Below are positions 19,407 through 33,439 of a stretch of DNA of 64,000 bases, one piece after another. Where the stretch lies: assembly GCA_030762175.1 (NCBI GenBank), contig CM060831.1, positions 560,501 through 624,500 on the forward strand, read 5' to 3'. This DNA comes from Metallyticus violacea. Taxonomy: Eukaryota > Arthropoda > Insecta > Mantodea > Metallyticidae. The position numbers and the translations under genes are program-made. The notes beneath the pieces are model-generated. The model did not search any database. It was not told the DNA's origin and saw nothing but the letters and a program-made list of their open reading frames with translations. Position 1 is the first letter of the stretch, and every line of letters begins with the position of its first letter.

Positions 19407-19950
19407 CCATAGCGATTTAAGATTTCGGGATAGTGCACTACAATACCCATTACCACCAGTCCTATTCTCCGGAAAGTGCGGCATAATTCTTTTAATTCTA
19501 GCTTTCTCCGCCTGCCTGCTATAAAACAATTGGTCGCGATTTTGACATTTTAATTTCCTTTAGAAAGCCATTTCTTTCAAAGTGTGCTGCTCATATTCTG
19601 TTCTTACAGCCCATTATACAAATTTCCTTAACTTGGTCATCTAAAAAGGGGTTTTAGCTCTTGCCTTTTGTCGGTTATCTCCTTACGGCAATATTTCAAG
19701 AGAGTGACAGACTCGTGACCATAACAAAAGTATACCCCCTTGTCTTTTTCTTTCCTTTGCAATTTAGTTAGCCTAATGGCAAGCAATCAGTCTATACACA
19801 AGTATAATCTCTGTCCCTTTCTTAGGGTTTTTCACAGGTGGCTCAGGTCAACACATTGTAACAAAACCTGGAAATAAACACAATGTCTCTTCCAAATTAC
19901 TGTTACCTACCAAAAATATACACATATATGATGTAACCATATCAACCCAT
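19407..19950. other. Spacer, no gene seen
   Basis: AT-rich sequence between the SINE and the satellite; no recognisable domain. Confidence 0.4.
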
Positions 19951-21700
19951 AGTAAACAGTTTTTAATCATCAAATTATATACATGCATAATAAACATTCA
20001 TATCAACTCAATACCTTAAATATAGCTTTGAATCCTTAATTCTTATGCCTGTGTAATTAGTACTAATATCAACGCATTAACATAATAAAGCGTTGAATTT
20101 CGGCTGCAATATGAACTTTTTTTCATATAAAATATACATAAAATATTGTTTTGATATGTGCAAAGAAACTGAAAAGGTGATGCCTATTTCAGTTCAAATT
20201 ACGGAATCAATTTATAATTCCACAGTAAAAAGGTTCACTTTATGATTGATCACTAGGCTGTAACCTGCCGGCAAGCAAACTGGTGCGTGCATAACTGGAT
20301 AAAATCAAGAACTTAATAATATAACGATTTTTCTTGTGTAGAGAAACTAATCACTGTCGCCTATACAGTATAAAACTGGTTAATTAACTAATATTTCCAC
20401 CGCCAAAATATTAAATATATTATTGGCATTTGTGCTGATGATTACCGGGCCAGGCTTTCTCGTTAGGGACAGAAAAAAAAATATTAATAAAAAATGTTCC
20501 TCAAACTTTTATTTGCTTATTTCACCAAAAAGACGGCTATCAATTTATATTTCAACCGCAAAATACGAAACATGAATGGTTTTGGGTTGCCAATTGCTTG
20601 CACATGAAACGGTGCATTATCAGTAAAATAATGAACTAAACTTTTAACATTATCGGCAAAATTGCGATATTATTCTTCTAAAAGATATCGAAAATCTTAA
20701 TAAACGCATGATCCATATATTGTTAGTACAAAATTGAACATTTTTAATGTAAAATATTTAAAAAGCACTAGCTTTTTCATAATTGTACAGAAACTAAAAC
20801 AGTAGTGCCTGCTTGAGTTAAAATTGTATAATCTCTTTATAATTTTATAGTAAAACGCCTTAACTTATGACAGGTTATCGGGTTGTCACCTGCCGACAAG
20901 TAAAACGGTGCATTATCGGTAATATCAAGTACAAAATCTTAGTAGTGTAAAATATTGCTAAGCTGCTTGTATTGGCATCTATGCAGCGAAACTAAATAAC
21001 TTACGCCGATATCTGTATAAAAACAGGTTATCCCGTAATATTTCCATCGCCAAAATGCTAAATATAACACCGGCGTTCAGGTTTTGCCGGTGACAGAATT
21101 GCTACGTTATCGATAAAAATACGAAAAATATTTTATACATGTAAAATGTCCAAAAAGTAGTGTACTACCACCTGTACAGAAAAACGTAACCTAAATGCTA
21201 ATTTAACCAAATGTGGGCTATTAATTTATATTTCCTACGCAAAAAGCGATATGCGTTATCGGTTTCGAATTGTTGCCTGCCGGCATAAAAACGGTGCATT
21301 ATCTGTAAAATAACGAACATTTTACTGTTGTAAAATATTGCCAAATAACTAGTATTATCACCCGTGCAAATAAACTGGCCAGTGATACTACCATTATTAA
21401 AACATTTCATGTGTATATACACAGTAAGGGTCTAAATTTATGATGGGTCTTTGCCGGCTAGTAAAATGTTTCGTTAACATAAACTTCAAGAGCATTATAT
21501 TATTCCTGCAAATAATTGCCATGTTCTTATTGAAGAGATGAGCGCAGAGGAACTGAATACGTGATGGCATTTCAGTAAATATGATCAATATATAACTACA
21601 CATTTTGGCAAAATTTACTACCGGCATTCGGGGTATTAACTATGGAAAAACAAAGTCGTTGTGTAATCGGTAAAATCTTGAACCACATATTTTTATTACC
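19950..21700. repeat. Satellite with higher-order repeat (A-B-C-D monomers), block 1
   Basis: Monomers of ~170-190 bp share aatttataatt..accgcaaaa, ctgccggcaagtaaaacggt, gcattatcggtaaaat and gtaaaatattgccaaat words, but fall into types. A-like units lie near 20180 and 20810. B-like units (ttaattaactaatatttcca, later ttgccggtgacagaattgc) lie near 20360 and 21010. C-like units (tatcaatttatatttc..cgc, gttgcctgccggca) lie near 20520 and 21190. A D-like unit lies near 21380. Confidence 0.7.
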
Positions 21701-23600
21701 TTTATCTGTCCTATGTCTACACCTTTATTCTCTTCCTTTATGATTATTTTATTATGTCTCATCTTGTGACTGCTAATATTACATACCAGCCCCTTGATAC
21801 ACTAAATATTGGTCTGTAATCCATGGTAACTCCTGACATGATCAGTGCTTTGCATCTCTATCCAATTACTCAGTTCTACTATGGAGTCATTTTTAAAACT
21901 TCCCTTCTTTCACTTTAATTTTTCCTCTCTATTACATTTCTACTTACCTTCCACCCTTCTAACTACACCAATTCACTTTTTGTAACGATTCTTTCCTGAC
22001 TCCTGCTCTTGATATACCCATACTCATTTACAATTCATGTATGCTTAATGATAACACAGTTGTTCTCTAAGCTTACACATGCATTTTTCACTATAACTTG
22101 ATTGTAGAATTGTGAATGAGTTGATGACCAAATTAGATATTGAATACAATTAAGAATAGAGACTGTTTATTCAATCAGAAAAAAATTAGCTAAAAGCAAT
22201 ATTATTGCAAAATGGAAACATAATACCTTCCATTCCAGTGGCTCATTCAGTTGCTATGAAAGTAACTTATGAAAACATGCCATTTTATTGAATACTATGA
22301 ACATTTCTGGGTAATTTGTTGGTATTTAAAAGTAATAATTTTATTGGTTTAATTACAAGGAGGATATACCAAGTTCTGTTGTTTCTTATATTTGTGGGAC
22401 AGTAGGATAATTGCACATATTCTGTGGTGAAGAACTGACCTTCCAGAATAAAGTACATTCCTGGGGAGGATAATGTTAGATGTGAAATGCTAGTACAACC
22501 TAAAAAGTACTATTTTCCTCACTGCACATAAAACTATGGCTATAGATAAAAGCTGTTTCACAGACTAAGTGATGCTAAATTAAAAGAGGGCACATTTATC
22601 GGTCCACAAATTAGGGATACTTTTGAGGAAAAACTTACACCTAATGAATTGGTAGCATGGAAATCTTACCATCTTTTTAAATGGGGTTTTATGGAATCAC
22701 AGTGAAAAATTAGTTTTCTAGAGGAATAGTTTATTACATATAATGCTTAAACTAATCCAGTACACATCAAGGGTGAGGGTCTTATTTCTGAAGTAGAATA
22801 ATTTTGGCATTCATACTTTCTACCAATTAGATGCTGAATTTTTTTGTTAATGAACAATGCTCTTAAACATTTACAACATTTCAGCAACTATATTCTTGCT
22901 GACAATTTTATCATTGCTTATTATCTTACTCTATAAGAGTGCTACTGGCCACATCTGCATTTCTTTGGCTATAAATATGATAACTTGTTGCATGGATTAC
23001 ACTTTGTGACAAATGAAGAACTTGGCATTAGTAAAACAGATTTATTTTTCACCTATCCTTGCCATTTTTTTTTGTTTCAGATTTCTTCACATTTGTTATG
23101 ATGCAGTACTTGGCTGTATAAATAACCTAGAACCCACTTCTGTTCATTTTTCAGTACTGGCAAATCTATTTCATTTCCATCAACCACAGCTTTAATGGAA
23201 GGAGTATAATTCACTTATCTACACTGAAATATACTTTGAGGGGATTATATGTTATGAGGTTTAAATATGTATTGCTTCACCTTCAAAGTAATTAATTGTT
23301 AACATTTTACTCCTCACACACATTAATAAGTTTATCGTTTCTCCTGCTTTCTGTTCAATTCTTTGCCAATGCATTGAAGTTAATTTGTTCATTTAAAACA
23401 TATATAGTATGCAGCAAAATACATAGCACAAATCTTGATTTTTCTTTTTCTTCCCTCCCTCTTGCAGAGAATGACCTTGTTCCTATCCCCCTTCCCCCCC
23501 TCTGCTCACCATTTTATGCAATTGACAGTTATTTTACTATACAATTTGCTCTACAATGTATGTATATAAAGAGGCCCTTAATATGAAAAGTCATCTGTAA
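21700..23600. other. Non-satellite spacer, no gene seen
   Basis: AT-rich sequence separating the two satellite blocks. Short ORFs (e.g. 23296-23586) are low-complexity and hydrophobic by composition, with no domain. It might be an insertion that split the array. Confidence 0.35.
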
Positions 23601-24720
23601 AATGCCATCTTGTAAAATGTTGCCAAATTCATAGTAATGCCATTTGCAGAAAGAAAATTAATCAGTGATGCCTATTTAGTTAAAATTGTATGCTAAATTT
23701 ATGAAATACCATCTGTTTCTTACCTGCTATTAAAGTGGCTTATTGTCTGTTTAGTTACGAAAATTATATTTTTGTACAATATTGTTTATTCCTAGTAATG
23801 CTATTTGTGAAGGGAAACAATCAGTCATGGTTATTTCGGTTAAAATTTTATAATTTCACCGCAAAAAGGATAGATTTATGACCTTCTTTCGGGGTCTTAC
23901 TTACCAGCTATGGAATTCCTTTATTATCCGTTAAAAAAAAAAAAGTATTTTAAAATATTCACAAAGGTCAGGTTTTCTTACTGCAAAATGATTTATTATC
24001 GGTAAAATCAAGAACAAAAGTTAAAAGTATAAACTATTGCTACATTGCTAATATTGCCACCTGTGCATAGAAACAAAATTATGGATGCCTAATTCAGTAT
24101 AAAACCGGTTAATTAAATAATATTTCCTTTGTCAAAATGTTATATACATTGGGTAGCTATTTTCCGGTGACAAAATTTCTCCGTTATCAATAATCATGCA
24201 AAGACTGTAATGATGAAAAATGTTCACAAAGTAGTGGAATTAGCATTTAAACACAGAAACTAAATCATATGCTTATTTCATCAAAACAGCACTCATCAAT
24301 TTAAATTTCTTCCGCAACAACCAAAATGTATGATCATTTTCGACTTTTTACCTGCATGTAAAACCGTGTATTATTAATAAAATGCCAAACATAGCTCTAT
24401 TATTTTAGCAACACTAGTATTGTCATCTGTGTAGAGGAACTGGACAGCGTTGCTAAATTTTAGGAAAAAGTATTAGATAATGTATTTATATTTACATTGC
24501 AAACAGGCTGATGGCCCATTGGGCTCTTATCTGTCAATTGTTAAATGGTTTATCATTGGTAATATTAGGAACATGTCTTTGTTCTTGTAAATTTGACAAA
24601 TTCCTAGTAATGAGAAAAAATGAATAAGTTTTGCCTATTTCATTTAAAATTAATTGATCAATTTATAATGCCATCGGAAAAAAGATAAAATTATAACCAG
24701 ATTAAGAGTTTGAGAATACA
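23600..24720. repeat. Satellite with higher-order repeat, block 2
   Basis: The same family in the same order: an A-like unit near 23840 (ttaccgc, tcggggtctta, gtaaaatcaagaacaaa), B-like near 24090 (aaccggttaattaaataata), C-like near 24270 and D-like near 24440. The order A-B-C-D matches block 1. Confidence 0.65.
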
Positions 24721-27700
24721 AAATATTTCTTTTACCTTCTTCCTCCATATTCTTATTTTCTCTCTCAATCTACACCTCACTTTTATATTTGCATTTTTAT
24801 GTAATTTGCTATTAATGTCAACAATTTAATTTAATCTATTAGGATACAAAATGTTCCTTTACCTTCATTCTTTGACATCTCCCTCTTTCTATGCTTTTAC
24901 ACATTATATATATATATATATATATTTTGAAATGTGGAAAATTTTATTTTAATGTTTAAGGTGAAAATATGTATCTTTCACTTCTCCCTTCTCATTTTCT
25001 TTATTTAGAGATATGCCTATTTATCTCAATTTGAAATTAATGAAAAAGATTTAATTTAATGCTTTAGGTAGAATAAAATTCACACTCTTTACAAATATAT
25101 TTTAAAATAAATTTGCAATATAGTGATAAAGTTTTAATGTAATGATTTAGTTTACAAAAGTATTCTTACCCTTCACATTATTTCTCTCTCTCTCTACCCA
25201 ATTTCTATTTTTTGGTATGCTTTTATACATACATTTACTTCATGTATGAAAAGATTTTAGTTGAATGCTTTAGGGTACAAAATACCCCTTTTCTTCCTTT
25301 CTATATATATGCTTTTATATGTAAATTTGAAATAAATGAAAATGTTTTAAAATAATGCCTTCAGATACCAAAAGTTTCATTCCCTTATCCCGCTAACCTC
25401 TTTTTCTCAATTTCCTTTTAATGATCTGCATTCTTAGGTAAATTTTCAATACATGTAAAGGTTTTAATTTAATACTTTTATAAATATCTTATTCTCACTT
25501 GGACTGAATTAGTCTTTTTGCAACATCTATAGATGACAGGAATATTGTAGCTGTAAAGTCTGGAATGAAATAAATTAATGATGGTACAAATGAGCTCATA
25601 GTCCAAAAATTTTATCTTATAATTTTACTTCTACAATGCTCTAATTATGGACAGGCTTTTTACATATTAATTGGAATATAAGGAAAATTTTAATTGAATG
25701 TTTTGGAGTACAAAATGCTTTCTTATCTTTTTCTTCTGCAATTCTCCATCTATATAATTATTAGCTTTTATATGTAAATTTGCAGTATTTGTAAATGTTA
25801 TAATTTAATGCATTAAGGTAAAACAGGCATTTAATACTACATTTTCCCTAACCTATTTATTGATATATATTTTAATATGTACCCCTACATTTCGAATATA
25901 TGGTCAAATTTATTTTAATGCTTTAGTTTACATTTTTCTTTACTTTCTATCTCTCTCTGTTGACATATACTCAATGTATTTTGAAATATGTGAAAAATTC
26001 ATGTTTATATGAAATATGTGGAAAAATTTATTATAATACTTCAGGATGCAAAATATTTATTTCCCTTTTCTTATATTTCCTCATTCTCCTCCTTCCCCTA
26101 TCTATTTATTGATATGCTTTTATACATAAATTCCCAATATAAGGAAAGGATGTAATTTAATACTCGAAAGTACAACTGCTTCTTCCCCAGAACCAATAAT
26201 CCTGCACCTTTATTTATACATATCATATATGTATAATGGCAATTTTTTACCATAAATTTTCAATTTATTAAAAACCTTTAATTTAATGATTCAGATTTCA
26301 AATTTTGTTCCCTCCTTTTTGTCCACATTCCATATCTGCCTTTCTAGTTGTAGAGCTATATTTTATGTAAACTTACTATATATGGAAAGATTTATATTTA
26401 ATGGTTTCTGGTACTAAATATAATTTCCACATTTCTTTCCCAATATAGATAGTTATTCTTTTACATGCAATTCTGCAAAATATGAAAATGCTTAAATTTA
26501 ATGCTTAGGTTATCAAAATGGTGTTCCTACCTTTTAGCCGAACATTCTCCCTCTCTATTATGGAAATGCTTCTTTAGTTAAATTTGCATTATATGCTATG
26601 GTTAAAATGTAATGCACTGGGATACATGTATCTCACTCTTTTTCCTCCAACTTAACTTTCTCCATTTATTGCTATATTTTTATAGGTAAATGTGCAATAT
26701 ATGGAAAAAATGTATTTTTTGATTTTGGGTACAAATATTTTTTACCCTTCTAACACCCCCCTCCCCCCCTCTCTCTCACACATACACAAAGAGTTTAACA
26801 TGAAAAGAAAAGAAAAATTAAGTATCAGAATACAAAATGTACCTTTCTTTTCTCCCTCCAGCATATTTATGAGCATCTCTCTCTCTCAATTACCTTCACA
26901 ATATAAAGCTCTAAATCAATGAACATTTCCATTCTTCCTTCACATTCCACACCCGCTATATTTTCCATATAACTTTTTTGTAATTTGTGGAAAAGTTATA
27001 ATTTTATTGCTCATGGTACAATGTGATCCTTCATTTCTCTTCACACATTCTCCCCCACCCTATTTATAGATATGCTTTTATATTTGCAATGTAAAAAATA
27101 TTTTAATTTAATACTTTGGGGTAGAAAATTTCTTTCATTCTCCCCACACTTGTCTCTCTTTATACATATGATATTTAATGTAAATTTTCAATATATGAAA
27201 TATGCTAATATATTTCATTTAGGTACAAAACATTCCTTTCCATAGTCTTCCAACTATTCCTCTATCTCTCCTCTCTCTAATTATGTCGGTCCTGGTGGTG
27301 TAGTGGTTACCATACTTGCCTCCTAAACCCAAGATCGCGGGTTCGAACCCGGCCAGGACCGATGGATTTTTTCGGGGCGTAAAAATCCTAAGTATGGCTT
27401 CCTTCGGAAGGGAAGTAAAGCCGTGGGTCCCGTGTCGTACATTTACGGCACGATAAAGAACCTCAAGCCTGAAAGAGAGACCTCTGAGCAAAATTAGTCG
27501 GCCGTTTCATGCCCTGAGTTGAATGGGACGCTGATGACCTGAGATGTTAAAGAGCGTCCATAAATAAATCAATCCAAATCTCTCTAATTAGCGTTTATAT
27601 GGACATTTACAATATATGTAAAGGTGTTAATTTAATGCTTTAGGAAATAAAATGCTCCTTCAACCCCCTTCTCCCAATTCTCTCCTATCTATACATATGC

Positions 27701-30700
27701 TTTTATATGTTAATTGGAATAAATACAAAGTTATTTAATTTAATAAATTAGGGTGCAAAACATTTTTTAACTCCACCCTCCAAATTCTTGCCATTTTCTC
27801 TTTCTATTCTCACTTATTTACTTTTATGCACAGTATGTGGAAATGTTTATACTAATTGCTTTCCCCAAAGTCCAAACACATTCTGTATTTATAAATATGC
27901 ATTTATAAGCACATTTACAATATTGCTTTGAGGCACAAAATGCTTCCCAAATTCCAAACAAAAACTATATTTATAAGTACATTTACATTATATATAAGGG
28001 TTTTATTTAATGCCTTAAGGTGAAAAATGCTCACTTCTATTCTCTCTATTCATACATGTACTTTATATGTAACGATTTTAATTTAAACCCCTAGGGTGTT
28101 CAATGTTTTCTGTCCTGCTCCCTCCAGCTTTCCCCCCCCCTCTCTCTCTCTCTGATGACATATGTTTGTTTCCGTAAATGCAACTTTTTCATTTAATGCT
28201 CTATAGTATACACTTTTTTCTTCCTCCACGTTGTCTACTCTTTCTATCCCTCTCTTGCTGTGTTTAATTTACATATAATTTACAAAAAACAAAACCCCTT
28301 TAATTTTGCACTTGACAATAAAAATTCCTTTCTTTCCATTCTACCTCTAGTTTTTTAACATCTATTTATAGATTTGTTTTTATATGGAATATATGAAAAT
28401 GCTTAATTTAATACTTCATGGTATCAAATATTTCCTTATATTTCTCCCCAAAACCCATACTATATCTTTTTATAGATATGTGGAAAAAATATTTAATGCT
28501 TTAAGGTATCAAATGTACCTCTCTCTTCTTCCTCCATCTTCTCAATCTTTCACCCTGCTTATTGATAATCATATGCATATTTGCAATATATGGAAAATTT
28601 GTTTTAATGCTTTAGAATAGAAAATGTATCTTTCCCTTCACCCACCAACTTCTCACACTCTATTTACACACAAACAATATGTAATTCTAATAAAAACAAA
28701 CAAACAAAGGGGGGGGGGGCTTTCCCCCCTTCCTGTTTTTACCACTCAGGCATTTATTGATAAACTTTTATATGTAAATTTGAATTATACAGAAAGCAAT
28801 TAACACCAGAGTACAAATTGCTTCTATACAATCTCCCCATATATTCTCTCACTCTATTTTATACATATTCATTTGTATGAGGGAGGAAAAAAGAATACAA
28901 GAAGCTTTTTCCATTTCTTACCCCACTTTCACTCTCTCTCACTCTTTGTACTGACACTTTTAAGTGTAAATTTTCAATATAGGCATTGAAATGTTTTTTT
29001 TTTTAATCCTAATTTATTTTCCTTTTGTCCCTTGTCCCCTTCTGTTTCCCTATCTATATTTGTACATGTGCTTATTTATGGAAATTTACAATATAAAAAA
29101 ATACTTTATGGTACAAAATACTGCTTTCCTTAATCTTCCAACATTCTCCCTCTTTATAATAATACATATGCATTTTCTAGTTCTGTTTATTTATACTTAT
29201 TCTTTTAATGTCAATTTGAAGCATTTGAAACTGTATTTTATTAAAGATATCTTCCATTTCCCAGACCTTTTATGTCTCTATTTATTGACTTGCATTTATA
29301 TATAAATGTACAATGTATGGAAAGGTGTTTTTTTATTTTTTTTAATTCTTTAGGGCGTAAAATGTTTCTGGCCCTCCCCTTCTTCTCTCTCACTCTATAT
29401 TTACACTTGTGTTTTTATATGTTGATTTTCAAATATGGCAGTTTTTTAATTTAATGCTTTAGGGTACAAAATGTTACTTTCTCTTTTCCCTGAACTTTTC
29501 TACTATATTTTTTTTTTATTTAAGTTAAATATAACATAGAAAAAATGTATTTTAATGCTTTAGGTTATATCATTTGTGAATTTACTTCTATAAATAAAGG
29601 AAGAAGCAAAGAACATGGATGAAAAAGGGAAATTATACCCATAAGTATTACATTAAATTTTCCCAATATATTGTAAATTTACATTACAATTAACAGAGAG
29701 TGAGAAAAAGAAGGTAAATAAAAAATAAGAGAGGGATGAGAAGGGCAAGAAGTACTTTGTTTCCAAAATAAATATATTTTTCTTACATAAAATATGAAAA
29801 TATATGAAAAAAAATGGGGGAAAGAGAGAGGGGTGACTTTTTGTATTATAATGCAATAAATTTCAATTTTTCCACATGTTTCAAATTTACTAAACAAGCA
29901 TTTCAACCAGAGAAAGGGGAATTTGAGAGTAAAAGGTAAAGAACCATTTTTATATGCCCTAAAGCATTTAATTAAAACAAATTATTTTCCAGGATTACAT
30001 ATGAAAGCATATCATAATACAGAAAGAAAATGTGGGAAGTACAATGAAAGAAATATTTAGTACTGTAAATCTTTAAATTAAAACATTCCTATATATAGAA
30101 CAATACAAAAAGCATATCAATATAAAGAGATGAAAGGAGAAACCAAGTAAAGAACCATTTAGTATGCTAAAGCACTAAATTCAAACTTTTCCACATATGA
30201 GTCAATTACATAAAATTATACATTTGTAACTAGAGAAAGTGGAGGGAAAAGGTGAAAAAATGTATCCTAAAGTATTAAATTAAAGCCTTTAGGTATATCG
30301 CAAATTAACATTTAAAACCATATCAACTAATCACAGGGAGAAGTGAAGGGAAAAAATGAACATTTTGTTCTCTAAAGCATTAAATTTGAAAATGACAATA
30401 TATTGAAAATTTACATATTAAAGAATATTTAAATAGAGGAAGAGAAGGTTCAGGAAAAAGGCAAAAATGCAATTTGTGCATAATGTGTATATGATTTTAC
30501 AAAATATGGATACATTTTAATTTAATGCTTCATGATACAAAATGAATCCTTCCTTTCCATGCCCATTTTCTCTCTTTCTCAAATTCATATTTATGCTTTA
30601 TTATATATATATTTCTGAATAAGTGCAAAAATGTTTCAATTTAAGGGTTATATCACATTTTTATTTCTTTCTCATACAATTTCTCTACATCTTTTACCAC

Positions 30701-31010
30701 GATATCTATTTCTGGCTCTATTTATGCAGGTGCATTAATATGCAATTTTCCCATACATCAGAAGGTTTCAATTTATTCAGAGTGCAAAATGTTCCTTAAA
30801 CTCTTACCTCAAAATTCTCCCTTTCTCTCACTTACTTCCTATTTATCTGTACACTTACACATTATGTGGAAACATTTCAATTTAATGCTTTATGGTAAAA
30901 AATGTACTTTTCCCATCACCCCCCAACATTCTTCTTCCATCTGTAGATATGCTTTTATATATAAATTTGCAATACATTGAAAGATTATAGTTTAATCCTA
31001 TAATATTTAA
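24720..31010. repeat. Diverged ~115 bp satellite array (6.3 kb) with an inverted central block
   Basis: Units carry aatttaatgctttagggtac, aaaatgttccttt, a C/T-rich stretch (cttctccctc, tctctattta) and gatatgcttttatatgtaaa, then tttgcaatatatggaaa. Copies recur about every 105-125 bp. From about 29600 to 30475 the strand sense flips (e.g. ccctaaagcatttaattaaa near 29958), then returns to forward from about 30480. ORFs in this region are repeat by-products. Homology between units is loose, which suggests great age. Confidence 0.75.
27284..27578 (+). mobile_element. SINE family I, full-length copy with 12 bp target duplication
   Basis: The tRNA-like head starts at ggtcctgg (27288) and ends ccaggacc (~27360): 7 bp acceptor-type pairing, A-box-like gtagtggttacc and B-box ggttcgaaccc. 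The loop ctcctaa resembles tRNA-Arg(CCU). The body (cgtaaaaatcctaagtatgg ... gagatgttaaagagcgtcc) ends in a taaataaat tail. Perfect repeats tctctctaatta at 27272-27283 and 27579-27590 flank it. It sits inside the 115 bp satellite. Confidence 0.88.
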
Positions 31011-31088
31011 TAATTACATTTATTTGTTTTAATTATATTTCTCTAAACGTTTGCACTTTTGTTAAAGGTCCACACACTCCAGAAATTT

Positions 31089-31333
31089 ACCACCATACCG
31101 GTCTCGGAGCAGGAGGTCTGGGGTTCGAATCCCACCTGGACAGTCCTCCCTGACTGGGGTTTTTCCAGGTTTTTCTCCGTCCTCATAAATGGCAAATGCT
31201 GGGGAGTTACCCAAAACTTAGGCCTGGAACGTTTCCTTCCTTAAAAATAAATCATTTCATTTCATGTATCACCAGTGTCCATCACCTGTGGTGCCTCTGT
31301 ATCAAAAATGGGCATTAAACATTATTCATTCAT
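31089..31333 (+). mobile_element. SINE family II copy with 13 bp target duplication
   Basis: Contains ggttcgaatcccacctgg (B box), tcctccctgactggggtttt, ggcaaatgctggggag, a tract ccttaaaaataaatc and the tail tggtgcctctgtatc...gggcattaaac. It lacks most of the A-box region (5' truncated). It is flanked by actccagaaattt at 31076-31088 and 31334-31346. Confidence 0.85.
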
Positions 31334-31346
31334 ACTCCAGAAATTT

Positions 31347-32165
31347 GGCAGTATTAAAGTCTGATTAGAGGAATATGTTACGTAATCGATAGTCCTTATT
31401 AACAACACTAATTTCATGAAATGACATAATAAATTCATTAATTATGCTTTACCAAAATTAAAATAATTGTCTAAGTTATAGAAGACATGAATATTCCAAA
31501 ATTTATTTGATTTCTTTTTTAAAGGTTTGCACTTATGTGAATTACATTTAAATAATTTCACTGAAACTGGAAAACCATTACATACTTGCCAATAGCTAAC
31601 GTTCTGGAAAATTATTAATGAATTTATTGGTCAATTCAAGTCAACAGCATGTCTAGTGATATTATGTACTTATCAGTTTAGTTTAAAGTTATCTAAGTTG
31701 TCTGTCACAAAGCTCATGAGAAATATGTTCTCCACTTAGAGTAAGAATATTCAGCTACTTAATTAATTTTCCACATGATTATTAGACCGTTCTTGACAAA
31801 AAAGACATTGTCTTCCCTTAAACTACAAGGAAATTTTGCAACACACATACATTTCCTAAAACAGTGAGGCAAAAACAAAATCGCTCCAACATTTTTAAGA
31901 AAGATCATTAAATATAATGATAATGGTGTCATTCACAAATTGATCGAAAGGAAGGCGTTATGTGAAATAAACAACCATTAAAATCTCTTGACCAATTAGA
32001 CCTAAAATTATATGCTTTACACTTAAAATGAACCAAAATATTAGGAAATATAATTAGGAAAAATCTAGAATATAATCTCCACATAAAACTAAAAGTATTA
32101 ATGAGAAATAAAATGTTTAAACTAAAGAAAAAAATTGCTCAGATAGTATAGTAAACAAAAAGGAA
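31347..32165. other. AT-rich spacer, no gene seen
   Basis: Dense stops in all frames. It may include the decayed 5' part of the Penelope-like element that follows, since lysine-rich fragments appear from ~32000 on, but nothing firm. Confidence 0.35.
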
Positions 32166-32169
32166 ACCA

Positions 32170-33325
32170 ATACTAACTTCAAAAAATTTGCACAGACAAT
32201 GTGATTAATCTATCTGGACACTCTTTCGATAATCCAGAACCACAGTTTCTAAATAAGGATTTAAAAATGTGCATTGGCTTCTACAACAAAGTGGAAGATT
32301 TCATAGTAGATAGAGACTGCTACTCAGTATTTCAAAGAATCAAAAAAAAATGGACCATCAAAAACCAATGTGGGCAGATATTAAATAAAATAAAGCAATA
32401 TACTAATAACCATCTTCAGCAACTCAATAAACATGTGCTTAGATCACTGAACAATAAATCAGTCATGTACATAAAAGCTGATAAAGGAACAAGTTAGTTA
32501 TTCTAGACCAAGATGACTATATTAAACCAATGGAGAACCTACTGGCTAATGTGGAATATACAGTAATAAGGCATGATCCCTTGAATGAGTGTCAAAACTT
32601 ATAAGTTTTCCCTTGGGCTGGTCAAACCTTATCAGATAGTGATAAATGATACAAACTAATAAACCTAGGCTTCCTAAGATTCTATGCCCTTTCCAAAATA
32701 TACTAACCAGTCAAAAGCATGCACCCAATAATTAGCAACAGCCTTCAACTTGGCCAAATGGTTGGTAAAGAAATTTGGAACTTTGAAACCATTTGAAAGC
32801 AGAAGCATCACCAATTCCTATAAATTGTTGGAAAAAATTAACAATGCAGTGATTTTTCCAGATAACCTTGTCTCTTTTAATGTTGTATCTTTGTTCAGCA
32901 GCATTCCAAAACAATGACTGCTCCTTAAACTACAGAAATGGCTTAAGTACAAGCATATCAGTAGGCAAAATTAAAGATTATACCAATCTTACAAAATTGT
33001 GTATAGACCGAAACTGCTTCACGTTCAATGGAAAAATTTACCAACAAAACTCTGGTAAGCCTATGGATAATCCCCTCTCCATTTAGGACAAATTTATTCA
33101 TGAGTACAGTAGAAACACACATTACCAATGCATTTGCATTTATCTTTAAAACATGGTTTCATTATGTGCATGCATATTTGCAATAGTAACCAAGAAAATA
33201 AACACAGGATGCCTTGAAATTACTAAATCTGCAAGACCAAAGCATTAAGTTCACTATGGAAATGGAAGAGGAACGATGTTTGCCCTTTTGGACTGTAACA
33301 TCTGCAGAAGAAACACATAATTTCG
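32170..33325 (+). pseudogene. Penelope-like retroelement fragment (reverse transcriptase), broken
   Basis: Penelope-type order of motifs across several frames. INLSGHSFDNPEPQFLNKDL (~32205) is the N-terminal 'NLS/K..L' box, then MYIKADKGTS (~32466) and a following ILDQDDYIKPMENLL. VSFNVVSLFSSIP (32869-32907) is the RT box with the catalytic-region 'FDVVSLFTxIP' pattern. FNGKIYQQNSGKPMDNPLS (~33025-33083) is the 'G..MGSPLSP' box. KFTMEMEEERCLPF (~33247-33290) leads into LDCNI in a shifted frame. Stops and frameshifts throughout; no GIY-YIG domain recognised downstream. Dead copy. Confidence 0.75.
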
Positions 33326-33439
33326 TTTGAATTAAATCTGTTGTCTAACACTCTTCATGCTTCACTAACCTTAAAAATATTCGGTGCCGGCTTCAAAGAT
33401 ATGTTATCTCCATTTCGGCCGTGAACTGAACTATAATTT

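Noticed and set aside
23296..23586. 96-codon hydrophobic ORF in the satellite spacer
   Set aside because: Leu/Phe/Ser bias from T-rich DNA, no start context and no similarity to any family.
27288..27360. Candidate tRNA-Arg gene
   Set aside because: The anticodon stem does not pair properly, and the sequence continues into a SINE body with target duplications; it is a SINE head.
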